DNA of 64,000 nt, taken from assembly GCA_963575645.1 (NCBI GenBank), contig OY754464.1:72638948-72702947 (forward strand). Reading direction: 5' to 3'. The number at the start of each line of letters is the position of its first letter. Within the stretch, counting starts at the first letter, position 1. Positions 23,989-45,949 of the stretch are shown here, piece by piece. Below the pieces are notes generated by a model. It was given only the letters and a program-made list of their open reading frames with translations. It made no database searches and had not been told where the DNA came from. The position numbers and the translations under genes are program-made. Origin of the DNA: Xanthostigma xanthostigma (lineage: Eukaryota > Arthropoda > Insecta > Raphidioptera > Raphidiidae).

Positions 23989-25485
23989 GTATTAAATTAG
24001 AAAGTATTGTTTATTTTGCTCGTTAAAAAATAGAAATATTACCTATGAAATAATAACAATAATTTGAATATTCTCAGTTAAATAACATTAAAATTACAAA
24101 AATTTAGTTCTTCACAGCTATAAACTCAATTATATTTATTATATTATGTTTAAAAAAAAAAAAAACATTCTAATCATAAAGTTTTTTAATCGAAAAATGT
24201 GTTTTTATCTGATAATTTCATGATAATTTGCATACACTCCAAGCACATAATATATAGAAAATATTGTATGTTCCAGTTACCTAAATCTTGTTGAAGCTTC
24301 AGTGAACTGGGGAATAACAATTTCTTTTTTCTATATTCACAAAAAAGTTCTCTCTAACTGTCTAACAACTTCCGGATTCAATTTGCGGCGTATATTACCT
24401 TAAAATACTGAGTGGACATCTAGATCTAGTGATCATTTTAATTTATGGCAGTGCAGTCATTTGTCAGTGTGTGTTAATATTATTATTCCATGGCTTACTT
24501 GTTTAACAAGTCGGGTTGCCTCACCTATAGGCTGTGTGCACGAAGCCTACTAGCGCCGCTAGTGGGTAATAGAGAATTATTTAACTCACTCTTTATGGAA
24601 ATCGCGACATGTTTCTATGGTGATAAGTCAAAAACTTTAGTTGGCCATGGTGTGTAAAAAAAAGAAAACTGCTGTTCATTTTATATACAATAAAATTCAT
24701 ATTGTAAGCATTTTTTAAATAGCATAACATAAAAGATACATGAGAATTATTTATTTATAAATTATGACGTACAATGTATAAATAATTAATTTGTTTACAC
24801 TGACATTGCAACGTCAAATTATGGCGTCAATGATCTTTATTTTACTTAAATCGCCATCAGCGCAACAGCCCGGAACACAACAAGCATTTCCAGATCGCCT
24901 AGTTTTGCCCATGTTTTCTTTGTAATTAAAGAACCAAATAAAATTTTAACTATTTTCACTTTTAATAAAAATTGCTCATTGACATATGGCAAATTTGAGT
25001 TTGAAGTTTCCTCTAGTGCTCACCACAAACGCTCGCATCGATAAATTTGTAACTCCGCCTCCTTGCACATAGCCCATTGGGACAGTTTAAGGTAGATGTT
25101 ATATTTTTTTAAATTAAAGTTTGATGTTTTATTATCTTTATTTAATAAATCGCATTGACCAGCAACATGTGTACCATGGCAGAAGGCCAGTAATTTTACT
25201 TATTGTCCTTTCAAAAACTATCCACTACAAACAGATCAGTCGGTAAAGCAAGAGCCCAACACGCTACTAAACGGTGAATCTAAAAACGCAAGGGTCGCCG
25301 CAAGGAACCCGAAACGTTAAGTTCGGTAGGTTTGTGACATATGTGTTACCGAAATACAAAAGAAATCTAGTAAGACTTACAAAGTAACTGAAGCATACAG
25401 TATGCTTTCAAATTGTCAACAATAATAACATGTGTATATAATATGACTTGTTCTTACCTGAGTATAAGAGACAAAAAGAACACAA
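23989..25485. other. No gene recognised; possible decayed MITE
   Basis: Near 24525 GGCTGTGTGCAC has a weak inverted partner near 25065 (TTGCACATAGCC), so a decayed MITE of about 550 bp is possible. The 3' untranslated region of the PPxY gene on the minus strand should lie just below 25486. Confidence 0.3.
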
Positions 25486-27680
25486 CTAATAATTAGGGTT
25501 GTAGGGAGACTGTTTTGCATACACTTCAGTACTGACTGCTTCCGCGTACGACGGCGGATTTTGACCAGACGCCAGATGGATTTGAGTAGTATTTGTTGGG
25601 TATGGCGGGTTTGAAACACCTGCAAAGATTTTCTCTAATTATTAACCATTAAAGGAATAAAAACAGAAAGTTCGTTCCAAGCAGCCGCGAACGGTAATAA
25701 AACCGTACACAGTCTTGGTACTGCGCAAGACTGTCTTGCGTAGTATCGATTTTTGAGCTAGTGCGCAAATTAGTCTTGCGCAGTGACAAGACTGTGTACG
25801 GTTTTATTACCGTTCACGGCTGCTTGGAACGAACCTAGAGTTACTTAGATTTTTTTTTTAATAATATCATAAAATATAACACTGAAATATGAAAGGAAAA
25901 AATGTCAAAGCTATAGAAAAAATATCATGTGACCCAGGGTTGATCTAGAACCTAAAAAATTACCGGGAAAATTGTCAAACGTTTCTACAAGACCATGCAA
26001 CTAAAAAGAAAAAAATCCGGACCGGCCTACGAAGGACCGGCGGTCCACCGGGAAAAGTCCGGGTATTCACTGAGGCCAGACCAACACTGACGTGACCACA
26101 AAACGCGCTGGAAGTGTTAGTGACGTCATAATGTTTAACTTTCATCTTGAGTACGTTTCCAAAATGTTTGATATTTCATTTGTGTAATAAATTTTTAACA
26201 GTACAGGTTACTATAGTTATTAACGGTAAATTATTGGAATTTATTTAACGCTAGTGTTAAAATTGTCACTTTACGATCGCTATTTTTTTTATTATTTTGT
26301 AAAAATAAAAATAGTTTTGCTGTAAAACTCACATGTGATCTTTCCGTTTATATAAAAATAAAAATTAATTCAAGAACCTGCATGTACTGTGTTCCGTCAT
26401 TATTCGATTATATGATAATAAATATAGTTTAAAAAAATCTAAAAAACAAGCTTTAGGTATATCAAACTAAAAGTAAAAAATATTTTTTTTTTAAATAAGC
26501 TTAAAACAATAATGAATAAAAAATACAGGTAGGTATTATTGTGAAAAAAGCGTGGGGCGCTTTGTTCCACATTTTCGTACATCGAGCGCCCCACGCTTTT
26601 TTCACAATAATACTTGTATTTTTTATTAGTGTATTTGTTCATTATTGTTTTAAGCTTATTTTAAAAAAAAATATTTTTTACTTTTTAGTTCGATATGAAG
26701 CGTGTTTTTTAGTTTTTTTTAAACTACATTTAGTTTCCACTTTTTAGTTCGATTTATTGTCAAAAATTTGCCGAAAAAAACAAATTTTTTATTTCGGCGT
26801 GGACGGGATTAGAACCCACGACCGGTGAATCCGAGAGTTGACGTCAGCGAAGACCCGCGCCTTAGACCGCTCGGTCAACGATTGCTCTTACAGTAGTGGC
26901 ATAACATACTAACAGTAATAAACCACTTGCTGTAGTCCAAAGGAAGGTTACAAACAAACATACATACAAACTTACAAGTGAAGTTAATATAAAGCGTGTA
27001 AAAAGGTGTCAAATTCATTTCTTTTGGTATTTTTTTTTTATAAAAACTAAGACAGTTTGATATGAGGCTATATCTTCATCTTGGGCTGAATATATTAAAA
27101 AAATCACTATTTTACCTGTTGTTGGGTACGGAGGTTGTGGAGGATACGGCGCGCTGTGCGATGGAACAAATCCTATAGGCTGCGCTTGCGGCATTGGCAT
27201 ACTGTTCGGTTGAGGCATTGTCGTACCAATCGGATATGGTGGATATGCTGGCTGTGGCATTCCTGTTGGATATGAAGGTCCTCCGGGATGTGGCATGCAT
27301 GTGGGAGCATTAGTTGGGTACGGTGCAGCAGTTTGCATGGCCGCATGATGTGGCAGAACTGTTGACCCGGGATTTGGCTGCACCACTTCTACGGGTACTG
27401 AAAATATTGTAAGGTTACAATTAAAATTACAGGATAATTGATACATAATTCATTGTTAGCTGTTTTGATTTGTTTCCAAGATCGAGGATAAAAACAATCA
27501 CAAAACTGTCAAAGTCTTTTTTGTTCAATACACGAATGTTTACATTTTAAAGGGACTTAGCTTACCGTTAAAAATTATACCTTTCGTTTTACGTCGACAG
27601 CACCAACCAAATAAAGAAAATATTAAAAATAATACAAAGAATGTAATTATTATGGACAGAAGACCCATCTCTTCTGGCAT
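25486..27680 (-). CDS. Small proline-rich single-pass membrane protein with C-terminal PPxY
   Basis: Three exons on the minus strand: 27680-27581, 27397-27116 and 25619-25486. Phases 1 and 1 close to an open frame of 171 residues. The protein begins MPEEMG, then a hydrophobic segment of about 22 residues (7-28) followed by a basic stop (CCRRKTK), so it looks like a single-pass membrane protein with a short outside part. The cytoplasmic part is a Pro/Tyr/Met-rich tract (YPTxMPQPxYPPYP type, about 35-125). The tail holds NPPSYAEAV, a PPxY ligand for WW-domain proteins such as NEDD4 ligases, and ends in SPYNPNY. The layout recalls Shisa/WBP1/VOPP1-type adaptors, but no cysteine-rich ectodomain is visible, so I assign no name. 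An upstream exon cannot be excluded. Intron 2 holds a MITE, a palindrome and a tRNA-like sequence. It is head to head with MCM4. Confidence 0.75.
25678..25836. mobile_element. Palindromic MITE (AGGTTCGTTCC family), copy 1
   Basis: Ends AAGTTCGTTCCAAGCAGCC and GGCTGCTTGGAACGAACCT, with internal mirrored blocks GTACACAGTCTTG and GCGCAAGACTG. AGA flanks both sides. It lies in intron 2 of the PPxY gene. Copies 2 and 3 are at 33830 and 53656. Confidence 0.8.
26448..26704. repeat. Palindrome of about 255 bp in intron
   Basis: Arms match closely: GTATTATTGTGAAAAAAGCG with GGGGCGC in the stem near the centre at about 26571, and AAAAAATATTTTTT/AAGCTTA words farther out. Confidence 0.75.
26795..26885 (-). 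pseudogene. tRNA-Leu/Ser-like sequence, probable SINE head
   Basis: On the minus strand TTGACCGAGCGGTCTAAGGC matches the A-box region of class II tRNAs, followed by a long variable arm and GGGTTCTAATCCC, a B-box with one change from the GGTTCGANTCC rule. The acceptor stem does not pair, so this is not a working tRNA. A tail of about 60 bp continues to lower coordinates. Confidence 0.55.
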
Positions 27681-28252
27681 CAAATACCGTCGTAAACTAT
27701 TATATAGAAAAATCCTCAAGATAATTGCATATTATCTTTACACCATTCCTAAAACTGTTGATTTCACCACAAATGAATAATCATCTACGTCAGAAGTACC
27801 AGGGACATCTCTATATTTACTGCCAGATAATAGTTGGAATTCACTATTTTCTCCTATTTTACCTTCAACCTCACGATAATCAGAAAATATTTATTACTTC
27901 CTAGAAATGTCAAATATTAAGTCAACAGATATCAATTTCAAAGACGCCAACCTAATGCGTCATTAATATTTAAATATTACTGCTTCAAATAAATATTAAA
28001 ATGTTTGTCAGCTGAATATAAGCTGATTTATTTGCAATTATAGGCTTAACATATCTAAATATTTATGCAAAATAGCAACTTCAGAAGGTTTCTGCCTAAA
28101 ATACTAACATTTGATTTTTTTTCTATATTTACATGATGGTAGCATTGAGTGTCTAACATAAAACCGCGCCAAACTATTTCTCAAAGTTTGGTGTTCTTAA
28201 GTCCTTAAAAAATATTATTTTCTTAAGTGTAAAGTAGATTTTTAAAATTGCA
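27681..28252. promoter_or_regulatory. Shared 5' spacer of the PPxY gene and MCM4
   Basis: 572 bp separate the two divergent start codons. No transposon is recognised in it, unlike most spacers here, which suggests constraint. No convincing TATA box was seen. Confidence 0.5.
28166..28173. promoter_or_regulatory. E2F-type site upstream of MCM4
   Basis: GCGCCAAA (TTTGGCGC on the other strand) fits the E2F consensus TTTSSCGC exactly. It lies 79 bp before the MCM4 start. MCM genes are classic E2F targets in animals, so S-phase control is likely. Confidence 0.6.
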
Positions 28253-38907
<10,655 letters not shown>

Positions 38908-38966
38908 ACATTGCATTTGTTTTCGTATAATTAATTACTAATTATTATATTGTTAATTTTTGTATT

Positions 38967-38976
38967 TTTAATTAAA
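38967..38976. terminator. Two-way poly(A) signal between MCM4 and MUS81
   Basis: TTTAATTAAA reads ATTAAA on the plus strand (38971-38976) and on the minus strand (38972-38967). It is 64 bp after the MCM4 stop and overlaps the last base of the MUS81 stop. No AATAAA is nearby, so this pair is the best candidate for both 3' ends. Confidence 0.45.
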
Positions 38977-41900
38977 ATTCATTCTCAGTATAAAGTTTAT
39001 ATATGGCATTACTTATTGTTGGCCCAATACATCTTTTTTGAGATTTTATTGAAGATAATAGTTTTTCCCCTTCTTTCGATGTTGTGTTTTTGTATGTTTC
39101 ATATAGTACAGTTGGTGTTGGATATTTTTCAGTAATGGCCGCTGCTTTATCAACGGATATTCCTTTCAGTTGTAACAGCTGTCGTATAAATAATTGATGA
39201 ACTGTTGTGTTCTGAAAAAAAAAATCGAATGCAAAATCATTAAAAAAAAAATTGGTTGTCTGTAAAGTCGGTTTACGGACGATAGTTTTACGTGATAACG
39301 TATTCCGCTCGAATATCATATTTAATAATACATAACCTAAATTTTAGTAGCTGTCAAACTTGGGCCGATCATGCTTCTCTATCGCTTATACTGCGTTCTC
39401 GCTTGCACGCACAGGGTCAGGCGGAACGTTACACTTTTTCGTGCGTGCAGCTGGTGTTTCATCAATTTATAAGACGTTATCACGTCAAAAATATGTGTTG
39501 GTCAAAAATAATCACGACTGTATTTTCTGTACTAACCTTTCCTTTTCTCGCTCCTGCATTAAATTCCGAAAACAGAAGCAAACGTGCAATTTTCTCTTTA
39601 GGCGATGATTCCGTTAAACTTAACTTGGCGCATCCATGCAACGTTTTATCCTGTCAAAAAGACATTGTAGGTAGATTATGTAACTGAAATTTTATACATA
39701 GTCATGCTGTCTATTAATACAATTAATGACAACTGAAGTCATTATTAATACTTTTTTGCGAGGAAGGTGCTTTAAAAATAATTATACTGATATCTCGAGA
39801 AAACGACCTGACCAATTCAGACGAAATGTTGGTGCACTCGATCTTAAAAAAGCATAACGTGCTTTTTACTTGACTAAGGTATGTTAGAATCGATATTAAT
39901 GCAAGCAAAGCCATGATTATAAAAAACCTATTAAACTTATGATATAATACGCGCCACGAATCTAAAAGGCTGCAAATGCGGGCTTGCACTTGTACAGTCT
40001 GTTGAAAAACTACAAACTTGCAACTCAACAAAACTAAAATAGTAGTAACAACTTGACAATAGCGTACTCGACTGTGTACTTTAAAGCAGGTAAGTGACAA
40101 AGGCAATGAGCGATCACGGCCAATCACCAACGAGCGCACGTTCCGTGCATGTAGCTGGGAAGTGGTGTGAGTATTAATGGCTCTAAAATGTGCCTTTGCG
40201 ACGCTATTTGTGACTAACTTCCGAACCTTTTAGATCTGTGGCGCGTATTATACCTTATTTTCCCACTGGTTACACCCAAGTTCAGCTGGGAAGTAGTAAT
40301 TTTTTTATGGAATCTTGATTTGTATAAAGTGAGGGTGAAAAGTAACAGTATTCTTAAAAAGTTAGTTGATAAATAAAACGCCCCTATATGAAAACAAATG
40401 ACTACACTAAAAAATGTAGGTGTTCAACTATTGCGATTTGACATAGGTGCGGAGTTAAGGCCAAATGTAATGTCGAATCCGCCATTTTCATATATAGTAA
40501 TACTGAAAGCATGTGTTTATGGTTTTAATTTTTATCACCAGATGTCGTACAGTTTTATTTCAAAACCATAGAGATATAAGACTAGAGTACGCGAGTGAGT
40601 CGTGAAAGTGTCTGCAAATCAGACAGAGAACAGTTCCTTATCTCTATGGTAACTAATGATACAAAACAATACTGATTTGAGTAAACGAATATCTGGTTTT
40701 CTGGACTTTCTGCAGCGTTCTCTCTCTTGACTGAGGACACTTTCACTTATGGCAAGCATACGAACTAGCGTACTCTAGTTACTTATATCTCTATGGTCAA
40801 ATCCCAATAAGGAATTTGCACGATTTTTTTACTTTGTTTATTTTAGAAAAACGAAGATAATGAAAACAAATCTGAAATAAAGTTTTTTTAATAGATTTTT
40901 TTATGACAAAATTTTCTGTAAAAAATCCAAAATCATTAGGAGATTTATAATGTTAAAAATTAATAAAAACTTTTACAGGTAGACTTATGGAAAATATGTC
41001 AACCTAGCATGCAAACTGTTCATTTTAATTTTTTGCAAATAACCAAATAATGTCAGCAGTTCCGAAAACTAACTATGTAAAGCATCAATGTCTTACGCAT
41101 ATTTTAATATTTTTTCCAATTTAATTAGGAGACTTTTAATCAATAAAAAAAATTATTAAACATTAGCACTTTTCGATTATGAACTTTTATTGTTGACAAT
41201 TTTAACTGAATTTTCAACTTTTTAATGATTTAATTTTAATTTTTATTACTTCTAATTTCTTTTTTTAATTATTTACTGCAAAAAATATGTAAAATACAGA
41301 AATTTACATAAATTTATTTTTTTTTAAACCTAACTTTGTACAAAAAATTCAAAAGTTAGAAATAATTAATTAATATTAAAAAAATATTTATTTATGCCTT
41401 TATGACAATAATTTATTGCTATCATCGACTTATAACCTTTTGTAAAAATGTATTATGGAAAAGTTCCTATTTAGAATTCGACTTACTTTTGATTGGGACT
41501 GTAACGGATTAACCTCCTTAAGGAATTTATTTTTAAAATTACTCACCGTATATAGTTTAATTAAAAATCTGGTTAATCTGGCGACATATTCCATTGAATT
41601 TCGATGACACGACGTATATTTTACTGTAAAACCATCTTGCACGTCTGTGTTGACTGCAGCTTGAAATAAAGAGGTGATCGGAATTCCAGTGTGTTGATTA
41701 TTTCCATGACTTTCAATTAAATATATTAAGTTTTGCAAGCCGCTTTGTTTCATTCGAAACTTTTGTTCGTAGTATCTGCCATCTTTTATACTCTTACCTG
41801 TAAAGTCAAAATATTATTCAATACTAATCATTGGCAGATATCTAATTGGGGTAATTGCATGGAATTTTTCATGACATTTTTATTATGCAGAACGAAAACA

Positions 41901-44900
41901 TGTAAATTTGTACAACACTCTGAAATCTAATGCCGGCACTTCACATGGCTATTTGTATTTGTGTATTTGGCAAACAATTACCAAGTGTGGAGGGTCTATT
42001 TGACAAAGTGTTGGCCTTATTTGCCTATTTGACAAATAAGGCCAATACCAAATACGCGTTACCGTGCGCTTGTCGGTTTTTCGAGGCACATCAAAGGAGT
42101 CAAAAGTCAAATACGGCAAATAAATCGTCCACACAATGGCTATATTTAGAAGCGCACGCGCCGTGAACCTGTACGGACGTGCAGTATTTTTGTGTCTGTG
42201 CTGTGAGCGAGAACTGGAACAATTACTATTGAAAATGAATTGGGACAATGAAACTGCTAAAATTCCTGGAATTTTGAACCTGCGTTCTGCTGCCAAATGT
42301 TTGTGTGTTTGCTATTTGACTGCCATGTGTGGATGGTCGTATTTGCCTCTATTTGCATGTTTGTCTTGAACGTCATATATTCTGCCAAATACAACAAACA
42401 CCCAATAGCGAACACAAATAGCCATGTGAAGTGCCACCTTTAGATAGATAGATTGTAGTTGTACAGCTAAGATCATCAGCGTCTAATGTTTCTTCTGAGA
42501 GATCTAAAATCTAAGAAGAACTGAACGATTCAAAGAAATCACTTAAGGAGGCGGCTACAATGGATGCGTCTTCACACGAAATTAATGCAGGGATTTAAAT
42601 AGCACCTGTAAATTAACATAAATCAACAAAAATTACCTAAATCGTCCATTCTTTTACGTTCAACAATGTAAGGTAACACAAGTTCTTGTCCGAGTTGATT
42701 TCGGCAAATCCAAGCAAAATCACCAACATTTAAATGACAGACTTCAAACTTTACTTTCAAATGTTCTAATTCAGTTACAGTTACATCATTTTTTCCGTTT
42801 TTTCCTGATGTTTCTTGTGTATCAACCAAAAGAATAATTTCAAATGTGCGCGGATAAAAAATTACACCACTTTCAGTACCCGAAATGCTGGTCTGCGTGC
42901 ACTGATCATCGAGCTTAAAAACTGTATTGCAATGTTGAACTGGTATTTTCGGTTTAAATGTATCCTTAGAAGTTGATGGAATAGGTATATTTTCAATGAA
43001 ATCATTGCGAAATCTGCTTTCATCATTTTCATCCAACTTATTTTTGCTCGAAACGCTGTAATGATCCAGTTCAGGAAATTTGGAAGTATCAGAGTTGAAT
43101 AATCCTTTTTCTAAATATTTTGTACCTGTAAAATTTCTATCGTTTTTGTATAAAGAATTAAAGCGATCAATATTTTCATCAGAAGACACTTCTTCATTTA
43201 ATTGTTTACTTTTAGAAGAGCTGCATAATCCAGTTCCACAAGAGGCATCATCTTCGTTACTGTCACTTGTTTCTTGATACGCGTTGGCGTGTTTTTTTAA
43301 ATATTGCAGGGCAATTCTTTTCTCCTCATAAATCAAATTATCTTCGCTATTACTAGATGAAATGTTTTCTTTGCGCGTACCACACAACAGAGTCTGTTTT
43401 TTAGTCATTGTTTTACTTTTCCTACAAATATCAACATCTCCGTCGCTATCACTGGAAGATATTTTCTCTTTCAACTTTTTTCTTGAACGGATTTTACTAT
43501 TGTATTTTAATATCTGTTTTCTTTTGCGTATTACATCAATATTAAGTTCATCTGTATCACTATCACTTGATAATGCATCACTCTTTGAATTTCTTTTACT
43601 ATCTGACGGAACTCCGTCACCATAAATCAAATTGAAATCATCTTTATCATTGTCTATTATCTGTTCAATATGTCTTTGGTTACCATTGGAAAATATGCAT
43701 GTACCGATTTCATCATCATTTCCCGTAATTTTATCAGCATTTAAATTCACGCCATAATCAGAAAATGGGGGATCGTTACAACTGAACATTTCATTGGTTT
43801 TCCTAACAACCGGTTGAGTACATAAGAAATCTTCATCCGAATCAGAATATCTTTTTGATTTTAACATGTCTTTATCATTTTCATTATCGCTATCTATCAC
43901 ACAAATTTCCATTTCTTTTTTGCAATCGCTGCTTACAATGGTAGAATAAGTTTGGAACGCGTTGTACTTACTATATTTTTGTATCAAGTCATGTATGTTT
44001 TTGGTTTTTGAAATCGGAGCATCGGTCATGTATTCAGGTATTTTATTATTCATATTGTTTGTGTTTAAATCTTGCTCTTTCAGACATTCCGTACTGTTTT
44101 TTTCGTTAATATTATAATAAAAATTAATAGCTGCGTCCATGCCTTTATCAGTTAACGAATAACAGGATGGTGAATTCTGTATCGAAACTAATCCTTCGTT
44201 AATTAAAGATTCTATTGAGTTAATATTATCACAAGATTCCAGCAAAGTGATTATTTCTTGTTTGGAGGTATAACCGCGATAATGTTCTTTTTGACTTTCT
44301 TTGAATAACAGGATAAGTATCGCAGACTTCTGATTATCGATTTGTATTTTTTGATCATTATTTATAGTATTTACTTCTGTACTGGTATTTAATTGTTCAC
44401 ATACGGTCATGTGTTCATTTCTGAACGGAGATCGAAAACTATCATTTACATCAACATTTTCTATTGCGTCATCTGAATCAACATTTATCATTACATGCTT
44501 ATTTCCAGAACTGCTGAAATCTTCTTCTTCTTCCGATTTGTTTTCATCCGGATTGATTGCCGTAGTTGCATTGCATAATCTAGAAGCGATGTCTCTGCCT
44601 TCATTAGTTAGAGAAAACTTTGCTGGTGAACTTTTACGTGAAACTAATCCTTTGGAAATTAATATGCTCATAGAAGACCACGCCGTATAAAATGAACCGG
44701 GATCAGATTTAGTGAACGATTTATCGCAATGATGTTTCGCTTTGTTAATAATTTCATTTTTCGACATATATCCAGCATAATTTTCCGTCTTGCTTTCTTC
44801 ATACAAAGCAATTAGTATCGCATATCCTCCAGATCGCCATGTCGGCACGTATTGTTTTGTTTTAGACGTGTTCAATTTTTTCTTCCCTTTAGATGGTGTT

Positions 44901-45622
44901 TGTTTTTCCAGATCTGAATGCTTTCGTTTATTTTTTACGTTATCTTTTTCGGTTGATTTTTTATTTTCTGATAAATTTTCATTTTCTGTATACAACTTAA
45001 ATGCAACTGATATTCCTTGGTCAGTTAACGAATACTGACCGAAAGTATCATTAATCAAGCCGTCTAGTGTTAATTTCTCCAACACAGACGTTAATGATAT
45101 AGTATTTTTGGAATTTGATTCAACAAGTGGTTTGTCACAAAGCTGTTTAGATAAATCAATAATTTCATCTCGTAACACATAACCACGATAATTTTCCTTC
45201 TGGCTTTCTATTAATAATGTTATAAGCACTGAATTTTCTTCAGAATATTTTATTCGGATCTCATCTTTCTTTTCAACCACTGTACTTCTGCGTCTTGGTT
45301 TTTGCTTTTTTCCATTTTCAGTAATTGCAATATTTTCACTATTAGAAAGAAATAAATGTGGTTTACATTTTCTATATTCATCTAGTTTATTATCCAACGC
45401 TGCACATACATGCTTACCAAAACCCTCTAGTATTATACATTCTTTACCACTTTCCAATAATAGTGGATATTTTCTTAAAGATTTCAATGCCTTACCGAAA
45501 GTATATTGAGATTGTAAACCTTTTTCAGCCGCTTCTTTTTGCCATTCTTCTAGCCACGTCTCAAATAACGGATTTGGTCGTTTTATTTTAACTGTAATGC
45601 GATTTTTCTTTGAAGATGACAT
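38972..45622 (-). CDS. MUS81: Crossover junction endonuclease MUS81, enlarged
   Basis: Catalytic subunit of the MUS81-EME1 nuclease that cuts stalled forks, flaps and nicked Holliday junctions in the nucleus. Four exons: 45622-42637, 41797-41547, 39650-39537 and 39211-38972; 1196 residues, about twice human (551). The N-terminal helix-hairpin domain is at about 12-90. Three winged-helix units follow at about 125-212, 260-350 and 430-505, each with Y-x-GY and YSLT/FSLT marks; the middle one has the TWRSGG and PGSFYTAW features of the normal single domain. A long acidic Ser/Asp/Asn-rich part (about 510-910) carries many SDSD clusters. The ERCC4 nuclease core spans exons 1-2: LLVDTQET, GDFAW and VERKRMDDL (ERKxxD intact). 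The C-terminal (HhH)2 domain spans exons 3-4 (LFSEFNAGA, LFIRQLLQLKGIS). Introns hold several MITEs. It is head to head with MOK. Confidence 0.95.
39251..39515. mobile_element. MITE with CTGTAAAGTCGG end, in MUS81 intron 3
   Basis: Starts TGGTTGTCTGTAAAGTCGG and has a weak complement near ACGTTATCACGTCAAAAAT at the right. It matches 35541-35738 inverted. It ends about 20 bp from exon 3. Confidence 0.65.
39943..40252. mobile_element. MITE in MUS81 intron 2
   Basis: TATAATACGCGCCACGAATC at the left and GATCTGTGGCGCGTATTATA at the right; arms of about 30 bp. Duplication unclear. Confidence 0.65.
40567..40795. mobile_element. Short P-like MITE (CATAGAG family), copy 1
   Basis: CATAGAGATATAAGACTAGA and CTAGTTACTTATATCTCTATG ends. 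The flanks TTCAAAAC and GTCAAATC agree at 6 of 8. It lies in MUS81 intron 2. A copy at 55386 carries another element inside. Confidence 0.65.
40811..41517. mobile_element. TTAA-type element, copy 1
   Basis: The right end GGATTAACCTCC is followed by TTAA. The left end is decayed (GGAATTTGCACG). It matches the element at 60352-61050 in opposite orientation. It lies in MUS81 intron 2 and ends 30 bp from exon 2. Confidence 0.65.
41931..42439. mobile_element. Harbinger-type MITE with MADF-like start, copy 1
   Basis: TGCCGGCACTTCACATGGCT at the left and AGCCATGTGAAGTGCCACC at the right. The interior repeats ATTTG words. An ATG at 42235 opens MNWDNET. It lies in MUS81 intron 1. TAA and TTA flank it, so the TWA duplication is only suggestive. 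Confidence 0.65.
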
Positions 45623-45949
45623 TTTTATTCACTTTACAGCGGAGGTTAAATAAGAAATGTCAAACAAAATTCAAACTTTGTCAAGTGCTTCCATCAGCCA
45701 TCTGTTGTCAATTTTCATAATTATTTTAGATTTACTGACATCTGTCAAGTGACCGATTAGTTCACTAAAATTTAAATTTTCAAAAATTTATTTTGGAATG
45801 TGATTTTACTATTATTTGGGACAAGAAAATTAAACATAACAACAATTCTAAATCAGCATCATTATTTATACAAAAAATGACATATTGACTTTTCTTAAAC
45901 TTCGAAAATTAAATTGGATAATGTATTTCATGAACAATTTTGACATATC
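45623..45949. promoter_or_regulatory. Shared 5' spacer of MUS81 and MOK
   Basis: 327 bp between divergent start codons, free of recognised transposons. No TATA box or E2F-type site seen. Confidence 0.45.

Noticed and set aside
26795-26885. Functional tRNA-Leu or tRNA-Ser
   Set aside because: Acceptor stem does not pair and the B-box has a change; treated as a SINE head.
39292-39687. Plus-strand frame that looks like a small secreted peptide (signal-like start, KR site, three cysteines)
   Set aside because: It is antisense to MUS81 exon 3 (39650-39537), whose minus-strand product LFSEFNAGARKGK matches the MUS81 family and joins in phase; its 5' part is MITE sequence.
39723-40139. 138-residue minus-strand frame in MUS81 intron 2
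   Set aside because: Overlaps the MITE at 39943-40252, hydrophobic low-complexity translation, not in phase with MUS81 exons.
43080-45591. Plus-strand frames over the MUS81 exon
   Set aside because: Antisense shadows of a well-supported exon.
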